From positions 248,001-312,000 of the forward strand of contig CP138355.1 in the NCBI GenBank assembly GCA_033584155.1: 64,000 nt of DNA, given 5' to 3'. Below the pieces are notes generated by a model. The model did not search any database and was not told the DNA's origin. It was given only the letters and a program-made list of their open reading frames with translations. Below, piece by piece: positions 52,681 to 61,342 of this stretch; positions within the stretch are counted from its first letter, which is position 1, and every line of letters begins with the position of its first letter. This DNA comes from Candidatus Electrothrix scaldis (GTDB lineage: Bacteria; Desulfobacterota; Desulfobulbia; Desulfobulbales; Desulfobulbaceae). The translations under genes were made by a program, and so were the position numbers.

Positions 52681-53756
52681 CGCAACTTCAATGTCGCCAA
52701 GGCCATCAACCCAAGAATGATAGAAATAATCCAGAACCGAATCACCACCCGAGGCTCTGCCCACCCCTTCTTCTCAAAATGATGATGAAACGGTGCCATG
52801 AGAAAGATGCGCTTGCCGCCGGTCATCTTGAAATACCCCACCTGCATAATCACCGACAGCACCTCCATCACAAAGATACCGCCAGCAATAGCGAGGAGAA
52901 ACTCCTGCTTAATGATGATCGCCACCGCGCCTAAGGCCCCGCCCAGGGCCAGCGAGCCCACATCACCCATGAAGATCTGCGCCGGATAGGAGTTGAACCA
53001 GAGAAAACCAAGACAGGCCCCGACAATGGTGCCGCAGAACACGGCCACCTCACCGGCACCCAGCACATAAGGAAGCTGAAGGTAATCCGAGATCAACACA
53101 TTACCCGCTGCATAAGCAAAGATAAAATAAACCGCCGCAGTGATCATCACCGTGCCGGTGGCCAAACCATCCAGTCCGTCAGTCAGATTCACCGCATTGG
53201 AGGAGCCAACAATCACGGCCACGGCAAAGGGGATATACCACCAGCCAAGGTCCGGCTGCACCCATTTAAAGAAAGGTAGACTCAGGTTCCCGTCATAGCC
53301 GGGATGCAGATGAAGGAAAAGCCCAACAATACAGGCACCAGTCACCTGAAGAATCAACTTACCACGGGGAGAGAGGCCATCGGTATTACTCTTAGTTATC
53401 TTTTTCCAATCATCAACCGAGCCTATCAAACCATAAAACAGAGTAAGGAGCAAACAGGTCCAGACCAGGCTATTGCTCAGGTCTGCCCAGAGGAGGGTTG
53501 AACCTGCAATGGCAACCAAAATTAGGAGCCCGCCCATCGTGGGTACGCCCTTCTTGCTGAAATGGCTTTCCGGCCCGTCATCGCGTACCACCTGCCCAAT
53601 CTGTTTGCTTTTTAACCAACGGATAAACAGCGGCCCGGAAAGAAAGAGGATAAGAAAGGCCGTGACTGCCGCACCAATGGAACGAAAAGTCAGATAACGG
53701 AAGACATTAAAGGCACTGAAATAAACGTGCAGGGGGTACAGCAAATGGTACAACAT
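52677..53756 (-). CDS. mraY: Phospho-N-acetylmuramoyl-pentapeptide transferase
   Basis: The 359-residue membrane enzyme has [46 protein letters not shown] with the catalytic Asp pair, [15 protein letters not shown] and the HHHFEKKGW loop. About ten membrane spans are visible. It forms lipid I from UDP-MurNAc-pentapeptide and undecaprenyl phosphate. The start is ATG 53756. It follows the murEF gene by 259 bases, which include a terminator. Confidence 0.97.
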   Translation of the reverse strand: MLYHLLYPLHVYFSAFNVFRYLTFRSIGAAVTAFLILFLSGPLFIRWLKSKQIGQVVRDDGPESHFSKKGVPTMGGLLILVAIAGSTLLWADLSNSLVWTCLLLTLFYGLIGSVDDWKKITKSNTDGLSPRGKLILQVTGACIVGLFLHLHPGYDGNLSLPFFKWVQPDLGWWYIPFAVAVIVGSSNAVNLTDGLDGLATGTVMITAAVYFIFAYAAGNVLISDYLQLPYVLGAGEVAVFCGTIVGACLGFLWFNSYPAQIFMGDVGSLALGGALGAVAIIIKQEFLLAIAGGIFVMEVLSVIMQVGYFKMTGGKRIFLMAPFHHHFEKKGWAEPRVVIRFWIISIILGLMALATLKLR

Positions 53757-53900
53757 GGTTAGAGAACTCCTATCCCGGCTCACCGGGCCGGAACAACAAA
53801 GTATGAAAGAAGGGAAGCTTAGCAGCTTTACCGATCATTTTCATATAAATATCCATCTCACCCCTGGGGTGAAACAACAAAAGATAACAAAAAATAAACG

Positions 53901-53922
53901 ACCCCGACCCAAGGGCCGGGGT
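53901..53922 (-). terminator. Intrinsic terminator between murEF and mraY
   Basis: On the minus strand ACCCCG (53922-53917) pairs with CGGGGT (53906-53901) around a GC-rich loop and is followed by CGTTTATTTTTTGTT. It would end or attenuate transcription before mraY and implies a separate promoter for mraY onward. Confidence 0.7.
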
Positions 53923-54015
53923 GTTGAAAAACATTCTGCTTTTACACCGCAAACAGCGGAGTATCAGACCCGAAATACCAGGCCAGGAACTTCGCCATGA
54001 AATGGAAACTATGAA

Positions 54016-57000
54016 TCAAGCCCCCACCGACTCACTTAATGCAAATTCCTTCTCATTGATGCCGGTGGCAAAGCGATGTTCTATCTCCTGCAACACCGCC
54101 TCCATCCGCATACCACGAGATCCCTTGAGCAAGAGCCAATCATCGGCCTTCACTCCGGCCTGAATCATCTCTTTATAGAGCCAATCCGCCATAGTATGGG
54201 TATCAGTAAAGACATGTACCTGCTCTTCTGCCATTCCTGCTTTCTGGGCGCCTTGGGCCACCTGGCCAGCAAAACTACCAGTAACCGCTAAATGATCATA
54301 GCCCAGTTCTGCGGCCTGGCGTCCGATCTCGGCATGGGCGGTCTCGGCCTCAGCACCCAGCTCCAGCATATCCCCCAATAGAGCGATGTGACAGCAATCA
54401 TGACCAAAACCACTCACCGTACGCAGAGCCGCAGACATAGAGCCGGGATTGGCGTTATAGCAATCATTGAGCACCCTCACCCCACCGGGCAGGGTCATCA
54501 TCTGCATCCGTTTATCCGCACTCTGAAATTCACTCAAAGAGGTGACGATGGTTGCCGGGGTAACGCCGCCTGCATGAGCCATTGCCGCAGCAGCCAGACA
54601 ATTACTCACATTATGCATACCCGGAGCCCGCACATTGATCCGCTCCTGCCAATCTCCGATATGAAGGGTAAAGCGCATGCCTTCTGCTCCGCGATCCTGA
54701 ATCCGGGTGGCCTTCACAGTGGGCTTATAGCGACGCCCGGCAGAAGTAGAGGCAAAGCCGATAATTTTCTCCGATTTTTTGGGGAGCCTGCGCACATGGG
54801 GATCATCGTAATTAACCACCGCCACCGTATCGGGCCGCATACCGGCAAAAAGCTCACCCTTGGCTTGGGCAACCCCTGCAATACTGCCCAGTCCCTCAAG
54901 ATGAGCTGCCTGCACATTGGTGATACAGGCGATATCCGGATCAGCAATAGCCGTGAGTCGTTCGATCTCACCGAACTGGTTCATGCCCATTTCCATGATC
55001 GCAATCTTATGCTGGGCGGTCACTGGCAGCAGGGACAGGGGCAGACCAATCAGGTTATTAAAATTGCCCTCGGTCTTGAGCACAGGGTCCACGCTACTTG
55101 GCGTGCCCTCAGCTGCCTTAAAATGGCGGTGATAAATCGCTGCGGTCATTTCCTTGACAGTGGTCTTGCCGCAGCTCCCGGTAATTCCGACAAGAGGAAG
55201 ATTTTGCCCCAGCAACCTGCGCCGATAGGCTGCCAGTTGCCCCAGGGCCACCAAAGTATCAGGAACCTTGAGGACAACAACGTGATTGGGTAGTAGGGGC
55301 GACCGGCCGGTCGCCCCTCCCCGCTCCTGCTGCACAATGACCACCGCAGCTCCGGCCTCAGCCGCAACACCCAGATAATCATGGCCATCAAAATTATCCC
55401 CAGCCAAGGCGACAAAGATATCTCCAGGGGCAATAGTTCTGGTATCTGTGGATATTTGCCCGAAAAGACCACGCTGTTTGCCCTGCTGAAGAACCTCTGC
55501 ATCCGGTAAAGCCCTGTGGAGATGAGAGACAGTCCAGCGCAGGAGACCATTGAGCCCCTCTATCCGGTCATCAAAAAAGATCCGTTCCTGACCAATCACC
55601 TGATAGTCCTCATGCCCTTTACCGGCCAGCAGAACCATATCACCCGGCCCAACCAAGGCACAGGCGAGATGCACAGCAAACTTTCTATCTTCTACACAGA
55701 CAAACCCGGGAAAACCACCGTCCAAAACTGGTTGATCACCGAAAAGCTCCTGCACTGTCCGCTCAACAGCACCGGCAGAACTGACGCCCTCCGCAACCTG
55801 CCGGATAATCTCTGCCGGGTCTTCTGAGCGAGGATTATCGGAGGTCACAATGGAAAGGTCGGCAAATTCTGTGGCAACAGCGCCCATCAAAGGACGTTTT
55901 CCCTGATCCCGATCCCCCCCGCAACCAAAGACACAGATCAACCGTCCCTCCACCAAAGGCCGAAGGGTCTGGAGGACGTTTTTCAGGGCATCCGGGGTAT
56001 GGGCATAATCAACTAAGACGCAGGGTTGCTCGTCAATGCTCAGGCCTGGAAGCTGCACCCTCTCCAGCCGACCCGGCACCTGACCAACCTCCTGCAGGCC
56101 ACGAAGAACATCCTGGGCCTTCATCTGTAAGGCCACACCTACTCCGGCTGCTGCCAACAAATTCAGGACATTATACTTGCCTGTCAAACGGGAGTGTAAA
56201 GACATCTGCTGACCGAGCAAAGTGAGTTCACAGGAAAAGCCATTGATATCCTGGCTCAGCTCACTGGCATTGACTGCTGCCTTGGAATGCAAAGCGCAAT
56301 CCGTCACCGCAACAGCATGCTTTTCAAGCAGTTCTTTTCGCAACCGCTCACCCCAATTTTCTCCTTCCCTGCCACTGGGTTCTGTGACAATAACGGCCCG
56401 CCCCTCTGGCTTGAGATAGCGGGTGAAAAGGAGTTTTTTCGCGGCGTAATACTCTTCCATGCCACCATGATAATCCAGATGATCCCGGCTCAGGTTGGTG
56501 AAGACAGCAACATCAAAGAAAAGACCTGCCAAACGCCCCTGTGCAATGGCATGAGAGGAGGTCTCCATAATCACATGGGTTACCCCCTGATCTACCATCT
56601 GGCGGAGAAGACGTTGGAGCTGAACTTGCCCCGGTGTGGTCAGGGGAGCCGGTTCAATAACCGTTCTGCCTTCCTCATCCTGATAGCGATAATTTACCGT
56701 GCCGATCACCCCAACTTGATGACCTGCACTGGTGAGCATCTGCTCAAGCATCCAGGAAATCGTGGTCTTGCCGTTAGTCCCGGTCAGGCCGATGAGGCAC
56801 AGGGATTGCACGGGAAAATCATAAAAAGCAGACGCCAGCCACCCCAAAGCCTCCGAAGTATCCTGCACCCGGACCACGGTGACATTGGCTAGAGGGCCTG
56901 GATCATCCTCGACCAGCAGAACCTGACTTCCTTGAGCCACGGCCTGGGGGATAAATTGATGCCCGTCTGCCTGCGCGCCTTTAATAGCCACAAACAAACT

Positions 57001-57138
57001 TCCTGGTCCGGCCTCTCTGGAGTCACAGGTAACTCCGGTACACATTCCCGAAGCCCCATTATAAAGAACCTCCGCAGCCAAATTGGCCGGGAGGCAGGAG
57101 AGTAAGGCATCAAGACCCTTTGTAACGGGCCTATTCAT
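54016..57138 (-). CDS. murEF: MurE-MurF fusion: tripeptide-forming and pentapeptide-forming ligase
   Basis: The 1040-residue protein has a complete MurE (about 1-515): GVTCDSREAGPGSLFVAIKG, ATP loop GLTGTNGKTTISW, RDHLDYHGGMEEYY and TSDNPRSEDP, whose DNPR indicates meso-diaminopimelate. A complete MurF follows (about 525-1040): STDTRTIAPGDIFVALAGDN, ATP loop GITGSCGKTTVKEM, and NDCYNANPGSM. It performs two successive peptide additions. Such fusions are known in several bacteria. The start is ATG 57138, inside the last codons of ftsI. A palindromic repeat encodes a short extra stretch in the MurF half (GATGRSPL). Confidence 0.93.
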   Translation of the reverse strand: MNRPVTKGLDALLSCLPANLAAEVLYNGASGMCTGVTCDSREAGPGSLFVAIKGAQADGHQFIPQAVAQGSQVLLVEDDPGPLANVTVVRVQDTSEALGWLASAFYDFPVQSLCLIGLTGTNGKTTISWMLEQMLTSAGHQVGVIGTVNYRYQDEEGRTVIEPAPLTTPGQVQLQRLLRQMVDQGVTHVIMETSSHAIAQGRLAGLFFDVAVFTNLSRDHLDYHGGMEEYYAAKKLLFTRYLKPEGRAVIVTEPSGREGENWGERLRKELLEKHAVAVTDCALHSKAAVNASELSQDINGFSCELTLLGQQMSLHSRLTGKYNVLNLLAAAGVGVALQMKAQDVLRGLQEVGQVPGRLERVQLPGLSIDEQPCVLVDYAHTPDALKNVLQTLRPLVEGRLICVFGCGGDRDQGKRPLMGAVATEFADLSIVTSDNPRSEDPAEIIRQVAEGVSSAGAVERTVQELFGDQPVLDGGFPGFVCVEDRKFAVHLACALVGPGDMVLLAGKGHEDYQVIGQERIFFDDRIEGLNGLLRWTVSHLHRALPDAEVLQQGKQRGLFGQISTDTRTIAPGDIFVALAGDNFDGHDYLGVAAEAGAAVVIVQQERGGATGRSPLLPNHVVVLKVPDTLVALGQLAAYRRRLLGQNLPLVGITGSCGKTTVKEMTAAIYHRHFKAAEGTPSSVDPVLKTEGNFNNLIGLPLSLLPVTAQHKIAIMEMGMNQFGEIERLTAIADPDIACITNVQAAHLEGLGSIAGVAQAKGELFAGMRPDTVAVVNYDDPHVRRLPKKSEKIIGFASTSAGRRYKPTVKATRIQDRGAEGMRFTLHIGDWQERINVRAPGMHNVSNCLAAAAMAHAGGVTPATIVTSLSEFQSADKRMQMMTLPGGVRVLNDCYNANPGSMSAALRTVSGFGHDCCHIALLGDMLELGAEAETAHAEIGRQAAELGYDHLAVTGSFAGQVAQGAQKAGMAEEQVHVFTDTHTMADWLYKEMIQAGVKADDWLLLKGSRGMRMEAVLQEIEHRFATGINEKEFALSESVGA
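55295..55318. repeat. Perfect 24-bp palindrome inside the MurF coding part
   Basis: The sequence AGGGGCGACCGG and its exact complement form a perfect 24-base palindrome at 55295-55318. Translated, it gives part of GGATGRSPL in a loop between conserved blocks. It resembles GC-rich REP-type palindromes normally found between genes. Confidence 0.7.
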
Positions 57139-59083
57139 GTTCTGTTTCAAGTATCAGCTCACAAATTTCTGTTTCATCAAGCGGCTCACCAGGAGCCGGT
57201 TTTTGTTCGATTATACGACCGCTTCCCTTAATCTGTATCTTGATATTATACCTGTTCAGCTGCTGTAAGCCCTTACGTAGACTGAGCCCAATTAAGGAAG
57301 GCATGACCAAATGAGCACGGGCAAGGGTTTCCTTGACCTCAGCAGCATTATGCTTCTTGCTGTAAAAGTACCGCTTCAGATTGGCAGGGTTTTTCTCCGC
57401 AGAGGGCGCCGTAAAGGTCTCAACCTGCCCGCCATATCCGACAAGAAGAGGTAACACATTTTTGCCTATCCCGAGCAATCCTTGTAAATCCCGTTTTTCC
57501 ACCTCAGAAGGATAAGGAGCAAGTGTATCGTAATTAGCCGTGAGGAGCAATAAAACCTCAGGTTTTTCTCGTGGGACAGCAACCACCAGGAGATCCTGAA
57601 CAAGCTGCCTACTCAATCCCTTTTCCTTGGAGACCTTCGTAATCATGTCTGCAAAGAGAAAACCTCCCTCGGCAGAAGAAAATGAAGCGCCAAGCAGCGT
57701 ATTCCCTAGGCGTTCTCCTTGCGCTGGAGAGAGTATTCGTGCCTCTGGAGATCCAGCAAAATCACGGAGGAAAAAGCGCTCTTCCGTATGATCATACAAT
57801 CCGTTGAGAAACCAAGGCACAACCCTATGTCCACCATTCAGCAAAGTTGCCAGCCCATACACAATCTGCACCGGACTCAGCAGATTGTTGTCTCCCATAT
57901 CCTGAGCCGAAGCCCTGCCCTGCGCCGATGAAAGCGGAAGAAAATCTGGAATCGGCAGCCCCATATCCAGCCGGAGCCAATATTCTTGCAGCAGATCATC
58001 GGACAGACCATAGTCAGGCACACTGAGCGTGACAGGGAGTAAATCCCTATCCATCCCCATCTCTAAGGTAGCGGCGGCCCGCACCAATAAAGGTCGTACT
58101 AATTCCTGGTCATAGCGGGGGGCAAACAGGGCTTTATGCGCCTGCAACTCATCTGTCTGCCAGAAATAATTGGGATCAAATCCCGGCTGACTGATCATGG
58201 CCAGAATTCGACCGGAATCAGGGGCGATGGCTATGGCACTCCCGCCACTTGCCCCTTTCCGTTGTCGGTACTCTGCAAGGATCTGGTCGAGCTGCCGCTG
58301 CAAGGCCATATCAATGGTCAGGACTATATCAGCAACTGTCTCGCCCAGGGCATCATGCCCGGCAAAATTCACCACAGGGATATTGATCTGCCTGAATTCA
58401 CCAGGCTCCAATACGGTATCATACAGGGCTTCAACACCGCTCAGACCAGCATTCCCACTAACAAAACCAAGTACTTGCCCCGCAACTCCATGATCTGGAT
58501 AATACCGTACCTCCACTGGTCGGCAATGAATACCCGGCAGGTGCAGGTCTTCTATGGCCTCAACCTGGTGCATTTCCAGGTTATCAGCCAGCTCTGTCAT
58601 CCCATCTGCATATTGAAGCTGTTGCAGAATTTCCTCTTTTTCCCGCTCCAGAATCAGGGCGAGCTGCTCAGCAACTTTATTCCTATCCGGTAATTCAGTG
58701 GGCTGAACCAAAAGGGAGAAGAGCCGATAAGAAACCGACATCTCCTCCATATTTCGATCATAAATTGTCCCACGCAGGATCGGACGATCCTGTTGTTCTT
58801 TAGCATTCTCCTCTCCGAGCACGTCCTGGTCAATTGCTTTGGAAATGCTGGCAGGCAGGCGCATAACCTTTGTCAGTCCCTGCCAGGAAAAGGGAGGGGA
58901 AAAAACGAGCCAGCAAAAGACAAGGATCAGCAGAATCAGCAGAAAAGTAAAGCAAGCATCTTTCCTGCTTCTTTGTAAAGGACGTCCCGGAAGTGTATAG
59001 TTATAGCCACTTCTCGGCAGCGCATCCTTTTTTTTACCGAAAATCTGGCGAAACAAGTTTGTTAAACGCCCTATCATCAACAT
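57131..59083 (-). CDS. ftsI: FtsI/PBP3-like protein lacking recognisable catalytic motifs
   Basis: The gene lies in the exact ftsI position and has the FtsI plan: one membrane span (FTFLLILLILVFCWLVF, about 49-65), a dimerisation domain (GTIYDRNMEEMSVSYRLF, RPVEVRYYPDHGVAGQVLGF), a transpeptidase-like domain (about 255-510) and a C-terminal PASTA domain (VMPSLIGLSLRKGLQQLN). Where PGSTFKP should carry the catalytic Ser, the sequence reads YDQELVRPLL. No SxN motif is seen, and GGFLFADMITKVS replaces KTGTA. The frame is open and conserved structural blocks such as LLSPVQIVYGLATLLNGG remain. It is probably a non-enzymatic divisome protein, or it pairs with a separate active PBP elsewhere. The start, ATG 59083, is preferred over TTG 59092. 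Confidence 0.85.
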   Translation of the reverse strand: MLMIGRLTNLFRQIFGKKKDALPRSGYNYTLPGRPLQRSRKDACFTFLLILLILVFCWLVFSPPFSWQGLTKVMRLPASISKAIDQDVLGEENAKEQQDRPILRGTIYDRNMEEMSVSYRLFSLLVQPTELPDRNKVAEQLALILEREKEEILQQLQYADGMTELADNLEMHQVEAIEDLHLPGIHCRPVEVRYYPDHGVAGQVLGFVSGNAGLSGVEALYDTVLEPGEFRQINIPVVNFAGHDALGETVADIVLTIDMALQRQLDQILAEYRQRKGASGGSAIAIAPDSGRILAMISQPGFDPNYFWQTDELQAHKALFAPRYDQELVRPLLVRAAATLEMGMDRDLLPVTLSVPDYGLSDDLLQEYWLRLDMGLPIPDFLPLSSAQGRASAQDMGDNNLLSPVQIVYGLATLLNGGHRVVPWFLNGLYDHTEERFFLRDFAGSPEARILSPAQGERLGNTLLGASFSSAEGGFLFADMITKVSKEKGLSRQLVQDLLVVAVPREKPEVLLLLTANYDTLAPYPSEVEKRDLQGLLGIGKNVLPLLVGYGGQVETFTAPSAEKNPANLKRYFYSKKHNAAEVKETLARAHLVMPSLIGLSLRKGLQQLNRYNIKIQIKGSGRIIEQKPAPGEPLDETEICELILETEHE

Positions 59084-59179
59084 AGGCCGCAACTGGGCAT
59101 CAGCTGTGACTGTGCCGTCCCCGAAAAAACACTCTTGTTTTTGCCGCTACCGAAAAAAAATCGACAGACGGCCTTTGCC

Positions 59180-59539
59180 TCAGTACAGATAATGTTCCTG
59201 ATCCTTTTCAGGAAGATGGAGATCTAATTGCACGGCACCAAGAGCCACGAGACGGGGCTTGGCAAGCAGGTGGTCTCGCCTGGACTCCAAGCGAGCCTTT
59301 TCACGGCTCAGGTTTTCGTAAACAAGCTGCTGCTGCGCAAAGCTCGCTTTTTCTCGACCTATATTCCAGGAAAAGAACAGGCTTACGATAAAGAAAACCA
59401 AGAAAACCGCACCCAAGGTATACACAGACAAACGAATAAAATCCTCTGAAAAACCGTCTCTCTTTCTGAACACTGTCATCTGCCTGCGCAGACTGAACGA
59501 GAGAGCAGGTGTTCGTATTGAGCGAACATTCTGATTCAC
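59180..59539 (-). CDS. ftsL: Cell division protein FtsL
   Basis: The 119-residue protein has a short basic N-terminus, one membrane span (LSVYTLGAVFLVFFIVSLFFSW, about 36-57) and a leucine-rich coiled coil (FAQQQLVYENLSREKARLESR). It ends with DLHLPEKDQEHY. With FtsB it forms a bridge between FtsQ and the FtsWI synthase. It lies 42 bases after rsmH and about 90 bases before ftsI. The family call rests on size, topology and position. Confidence 0.75.
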   Translation of the reverse strand: MNQNVRSIRTPALSFSLRRQMTVFRKRDGFSEDFIRLSVYTLGAVFLVFFIVSLFFSWNIGREKASFAQQQLVYENLSREKARLESRRDHLLAKPRLVALGAVQLDLHLPEKDQEHYLY

Positions 59540-59581
59540 ACCAGATCCTCCTTTTGTACCGACAGACTCCTCATCATGCCG

Positions 59582-60508
59582 TTATAATCTCTCAGCCACC
59601 CGCAATTTTGCACTGCGAGCCCGTGCATTGCTCCTCACCTCTTCCGCTGTCGGCAGGACAGGCTTATTGGTCAACACTCTGTAATAGGGTGTTTTGGCAA
59701 AGGCCTGTTTGACAATACGGTCCTCCAGTGAGTGAAACGTTATAATACAAAACCGTGCTCCCGGCTTGAGGAGCTTTGGCCCATCTGTCAATAAACGGGT
59801 CAGGTTCTCCAGCTCCCGGTTGACAGCAATACGCAAGGCCTGAAACACCTTGGTGGCAACATGAATCTTCTTGGGATGGTATTTTTTCGGTATTGACAAG
59901 GCGACAAGGTCTGCCAGCTGCCGAGTCGTCATGACCTTTTCCTTCTCCCGAGCCTCGACAAGAAAACGGGCCACCCGCCGGGCCTGCCGTTCTTCTCCAT
60001 AATGGAAAAAGATATCTGCAAGCTCATCCTGGGAAAGCCGGTTCACCAGTTGCTCCGCTGTCATTTCCCGCCTGGTGTCCATCCGCATATCCAGAGGTGC
60101 CTCTTCCCGAAAGCTGAACCCTCGTTCCGGGCAATCCAGTTGGAGAGAAGAAACACCAAGATCAACCAGAATACCGTCAACTAAGCCATCAACTCCGTTC
60201 TGCCCCTGATGCTGTATTTCTTCAGCCATGTCTGCATAGGAGGCGTGAATGAGCTGAAACCGCTCTCCAAACCCAGACAAACGCTTTGCCGCAAATTCGG
60301 CAGCCTGGGCGTCCCACTCAAACCCCAGCACCCTTCCTTCCGGTGCGGACTGCTCCAGAATCAGCTCGGTATGCCCACCCAGCCCCAAGGTCCCATCCAC
60401 GTAGCACCCGGGTGAACAGGGCTGAAGCCAATCCATGACCTCCTGAAAGAGCACCGGGATATGCAGATCCCTCGCATCTTGCTGAGCAAAAACAGACTGT
60501 GTGGTCAC
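59582..60508 (-). CDS. rsmH: 16S rRNA (cytosine1402-N4)-methyltransferase
   Basis: The 308-residue protein has DGTLGLGGHTELIL for SAM binding, LGVSSLQLDCPERGFSF, DMRMDTR, and the HSLEDRIVKQAFA signature. It methylates 16S rRNA C1402 in the ribosomal P site. It starts with GTG sharing one base with the mraZ stop (TAGTG). Confidence 0.96.
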   Translation of the reverse strand: MTTQSVFAQQDARDLHIPVLFQEVMDWLQPCSPGCYVDGTLGLGGHTELILEQSAPEGRVLGFEWDAQAAEFAAKRLSGFGERFQLIHASYADMAEEIQHQGQNGVDGLVDGILVDLGVSSLQLDCPERGFSFREEAPLDMRMDTRREMTAEQLVNRLSQDELADIFFHYGEERQARRVARFLVEAREKEKVMTTRQLADLVALSIPKKYHPKKIHVATKVFQALRIAVNRELENLTRLLTDGPKLLKPGARFCIITFHSLEDRIVKQAFAKTPYYRVLTNKPVLPTAEEVRSNARARSAKLRVAERL

Positions 60509-60978
60509 TACAAAATACCCAGTGAAGACAGGCCTTCACGAAAACTGGTAAAATCTTCCCTGGTACGGCGAACCTCATTCTGCCAGGCCCCTTTATCCCA
60601 GATCTCAAAATGATCTAACATACCGTTCAACACCACGTCCTTGCTGATACCGAACTCATTCCGCAGAGACGCGGGCAGGAGAATTCTGCCCTGTTTGTCC
60701 AAAGAACATTCAACAACACCGGAAATAACATAACGAATAAAGGCACTCATGCCTGGCTGGCTTCGCCCCTGGGTTAAGAGTTTCTCTTCCAGGGCCTCCC
60801 ACTCAGCAACAGGATAGGCCTTCAGGCTTTTCTGCCAATTGGTAACAATCAAGGTATTGCTATAGACCTCGGACAATACCTCCCGAAAGCGAGTAGGGAT
60901 ATTCAGGCGCCCTTTTACATCCAAAACATGCTCGGAACGGCTGCGAAAACGCAATCCAGCAATTTTTTCCTTTGTCAT
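60508..60978 (-). CDS. mraZ: Transcriptional regulator MraZ
   Basis: The 156-residue protein has two MraZ/AbrB-like units: FRSRSEHVLDVKGRLNIPTRFRE and ECSLDKQGRILLPASLRNEF, each with the DxKGRxxxP-type loop. It forms a ring that binds direct repeats upstream of its own gene and represses the dcw cluster. Such repeats are present 29-53 bases before its ATG. Confidence 0.95.
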   Translation of the reverse strand: MTKEKIAGLRFRSRSEHVLDVKGRLNIPTRFREVLSEVYSNTLIVTNWQKSLKAYPVAEWEALEEKLLTQGRSQPGMSAFIRYVISGVVECSLDKQGRILLPASLRNEFGISKDVVLNGMLDHFEIWDKGAWQNEVRRTREDFTSFREGLSSLGIL

Positions 60979-61006
60979 CCTACCGCCAAGAACGCTTTCG
61001 CCATCA

Positions 61007-61031
61007 ACCCATCTTTCCCCACCCTACACCA
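61007..61031 (-). promoter_or_regulatory. MraZ-binding repeats upstream of mraZ
   Basis: On the minus strand TGGTG, TGGGG and TGGGT start at 61031, 61021 and 61011, each separated by 5 bases. This exactly matches the TGGGN-5-TGGGN geometry of MraZ boxes. It should mediate autoregulation of the dcw operon. Confidence 0.75.
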
Positions 61032-61040
61032 CCTTTTATC

Positions 61041-61069
61041 TTTTTATCCCACCAAAACTTTTCCGTCAA
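61041..61069 (-). promoter_or_regulatory. Putative dcw promoter
   Basis: TTGACG (61069-61064) and TAAAAA (61046-61041) are spaced by 17 bases, just upstream of the MraZ repeats. The -35 is good and the -10 is poor, so the exact element is uncertain. Confidence 0.45.
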
Positions 61070-61250
61070 GAAGAATAAGGCAGAATATCAACAGGTTCGT
61101 ATAGGCAAAAACAAGACTATAAACAGGCTGAACAACGAGACTCTCGCGGCCTATCCAGCCCTCAAGGCACTGGATAAAGAATATGCTGAAATCAGAACAG
61201 AAGAGAGAGGGGAAAAATGTGGGGCAGAATGGAGGGAATGGAGCTCAAAC

Positions 61251-61291
61251 AGAAAAAGCGTAAGCCCGGCGAACAACCCGACTTACGCTTT
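61251..61291 (-). terminator. Intrinsic terminator after panB
   Basis: On the minus strand AAAGCGTAAG (61291-61282) pairs with CTTACGCTTT (61264-61255), with a 17-base loop, and runs into TTTTTCTGTTT. It lies about 50 bases after the panB stop and separates panB from the dcw promoter. Confidence 0.7.
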
Positions 61292-61342
61292 GACGAATCT
61301 ACTCCCTGTCTCTTCAGGAAATTAGTGGAGAGATCAACTCGG

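Noticed and set aside
54388-55293. Open frame of 301 codons antisense to murEF
   Set aside because: It lies fully opposite a conserved, functional gene and has no recognisable domain or Shine-Dalgarno; such frames are a by-product of GC-rich codon use.
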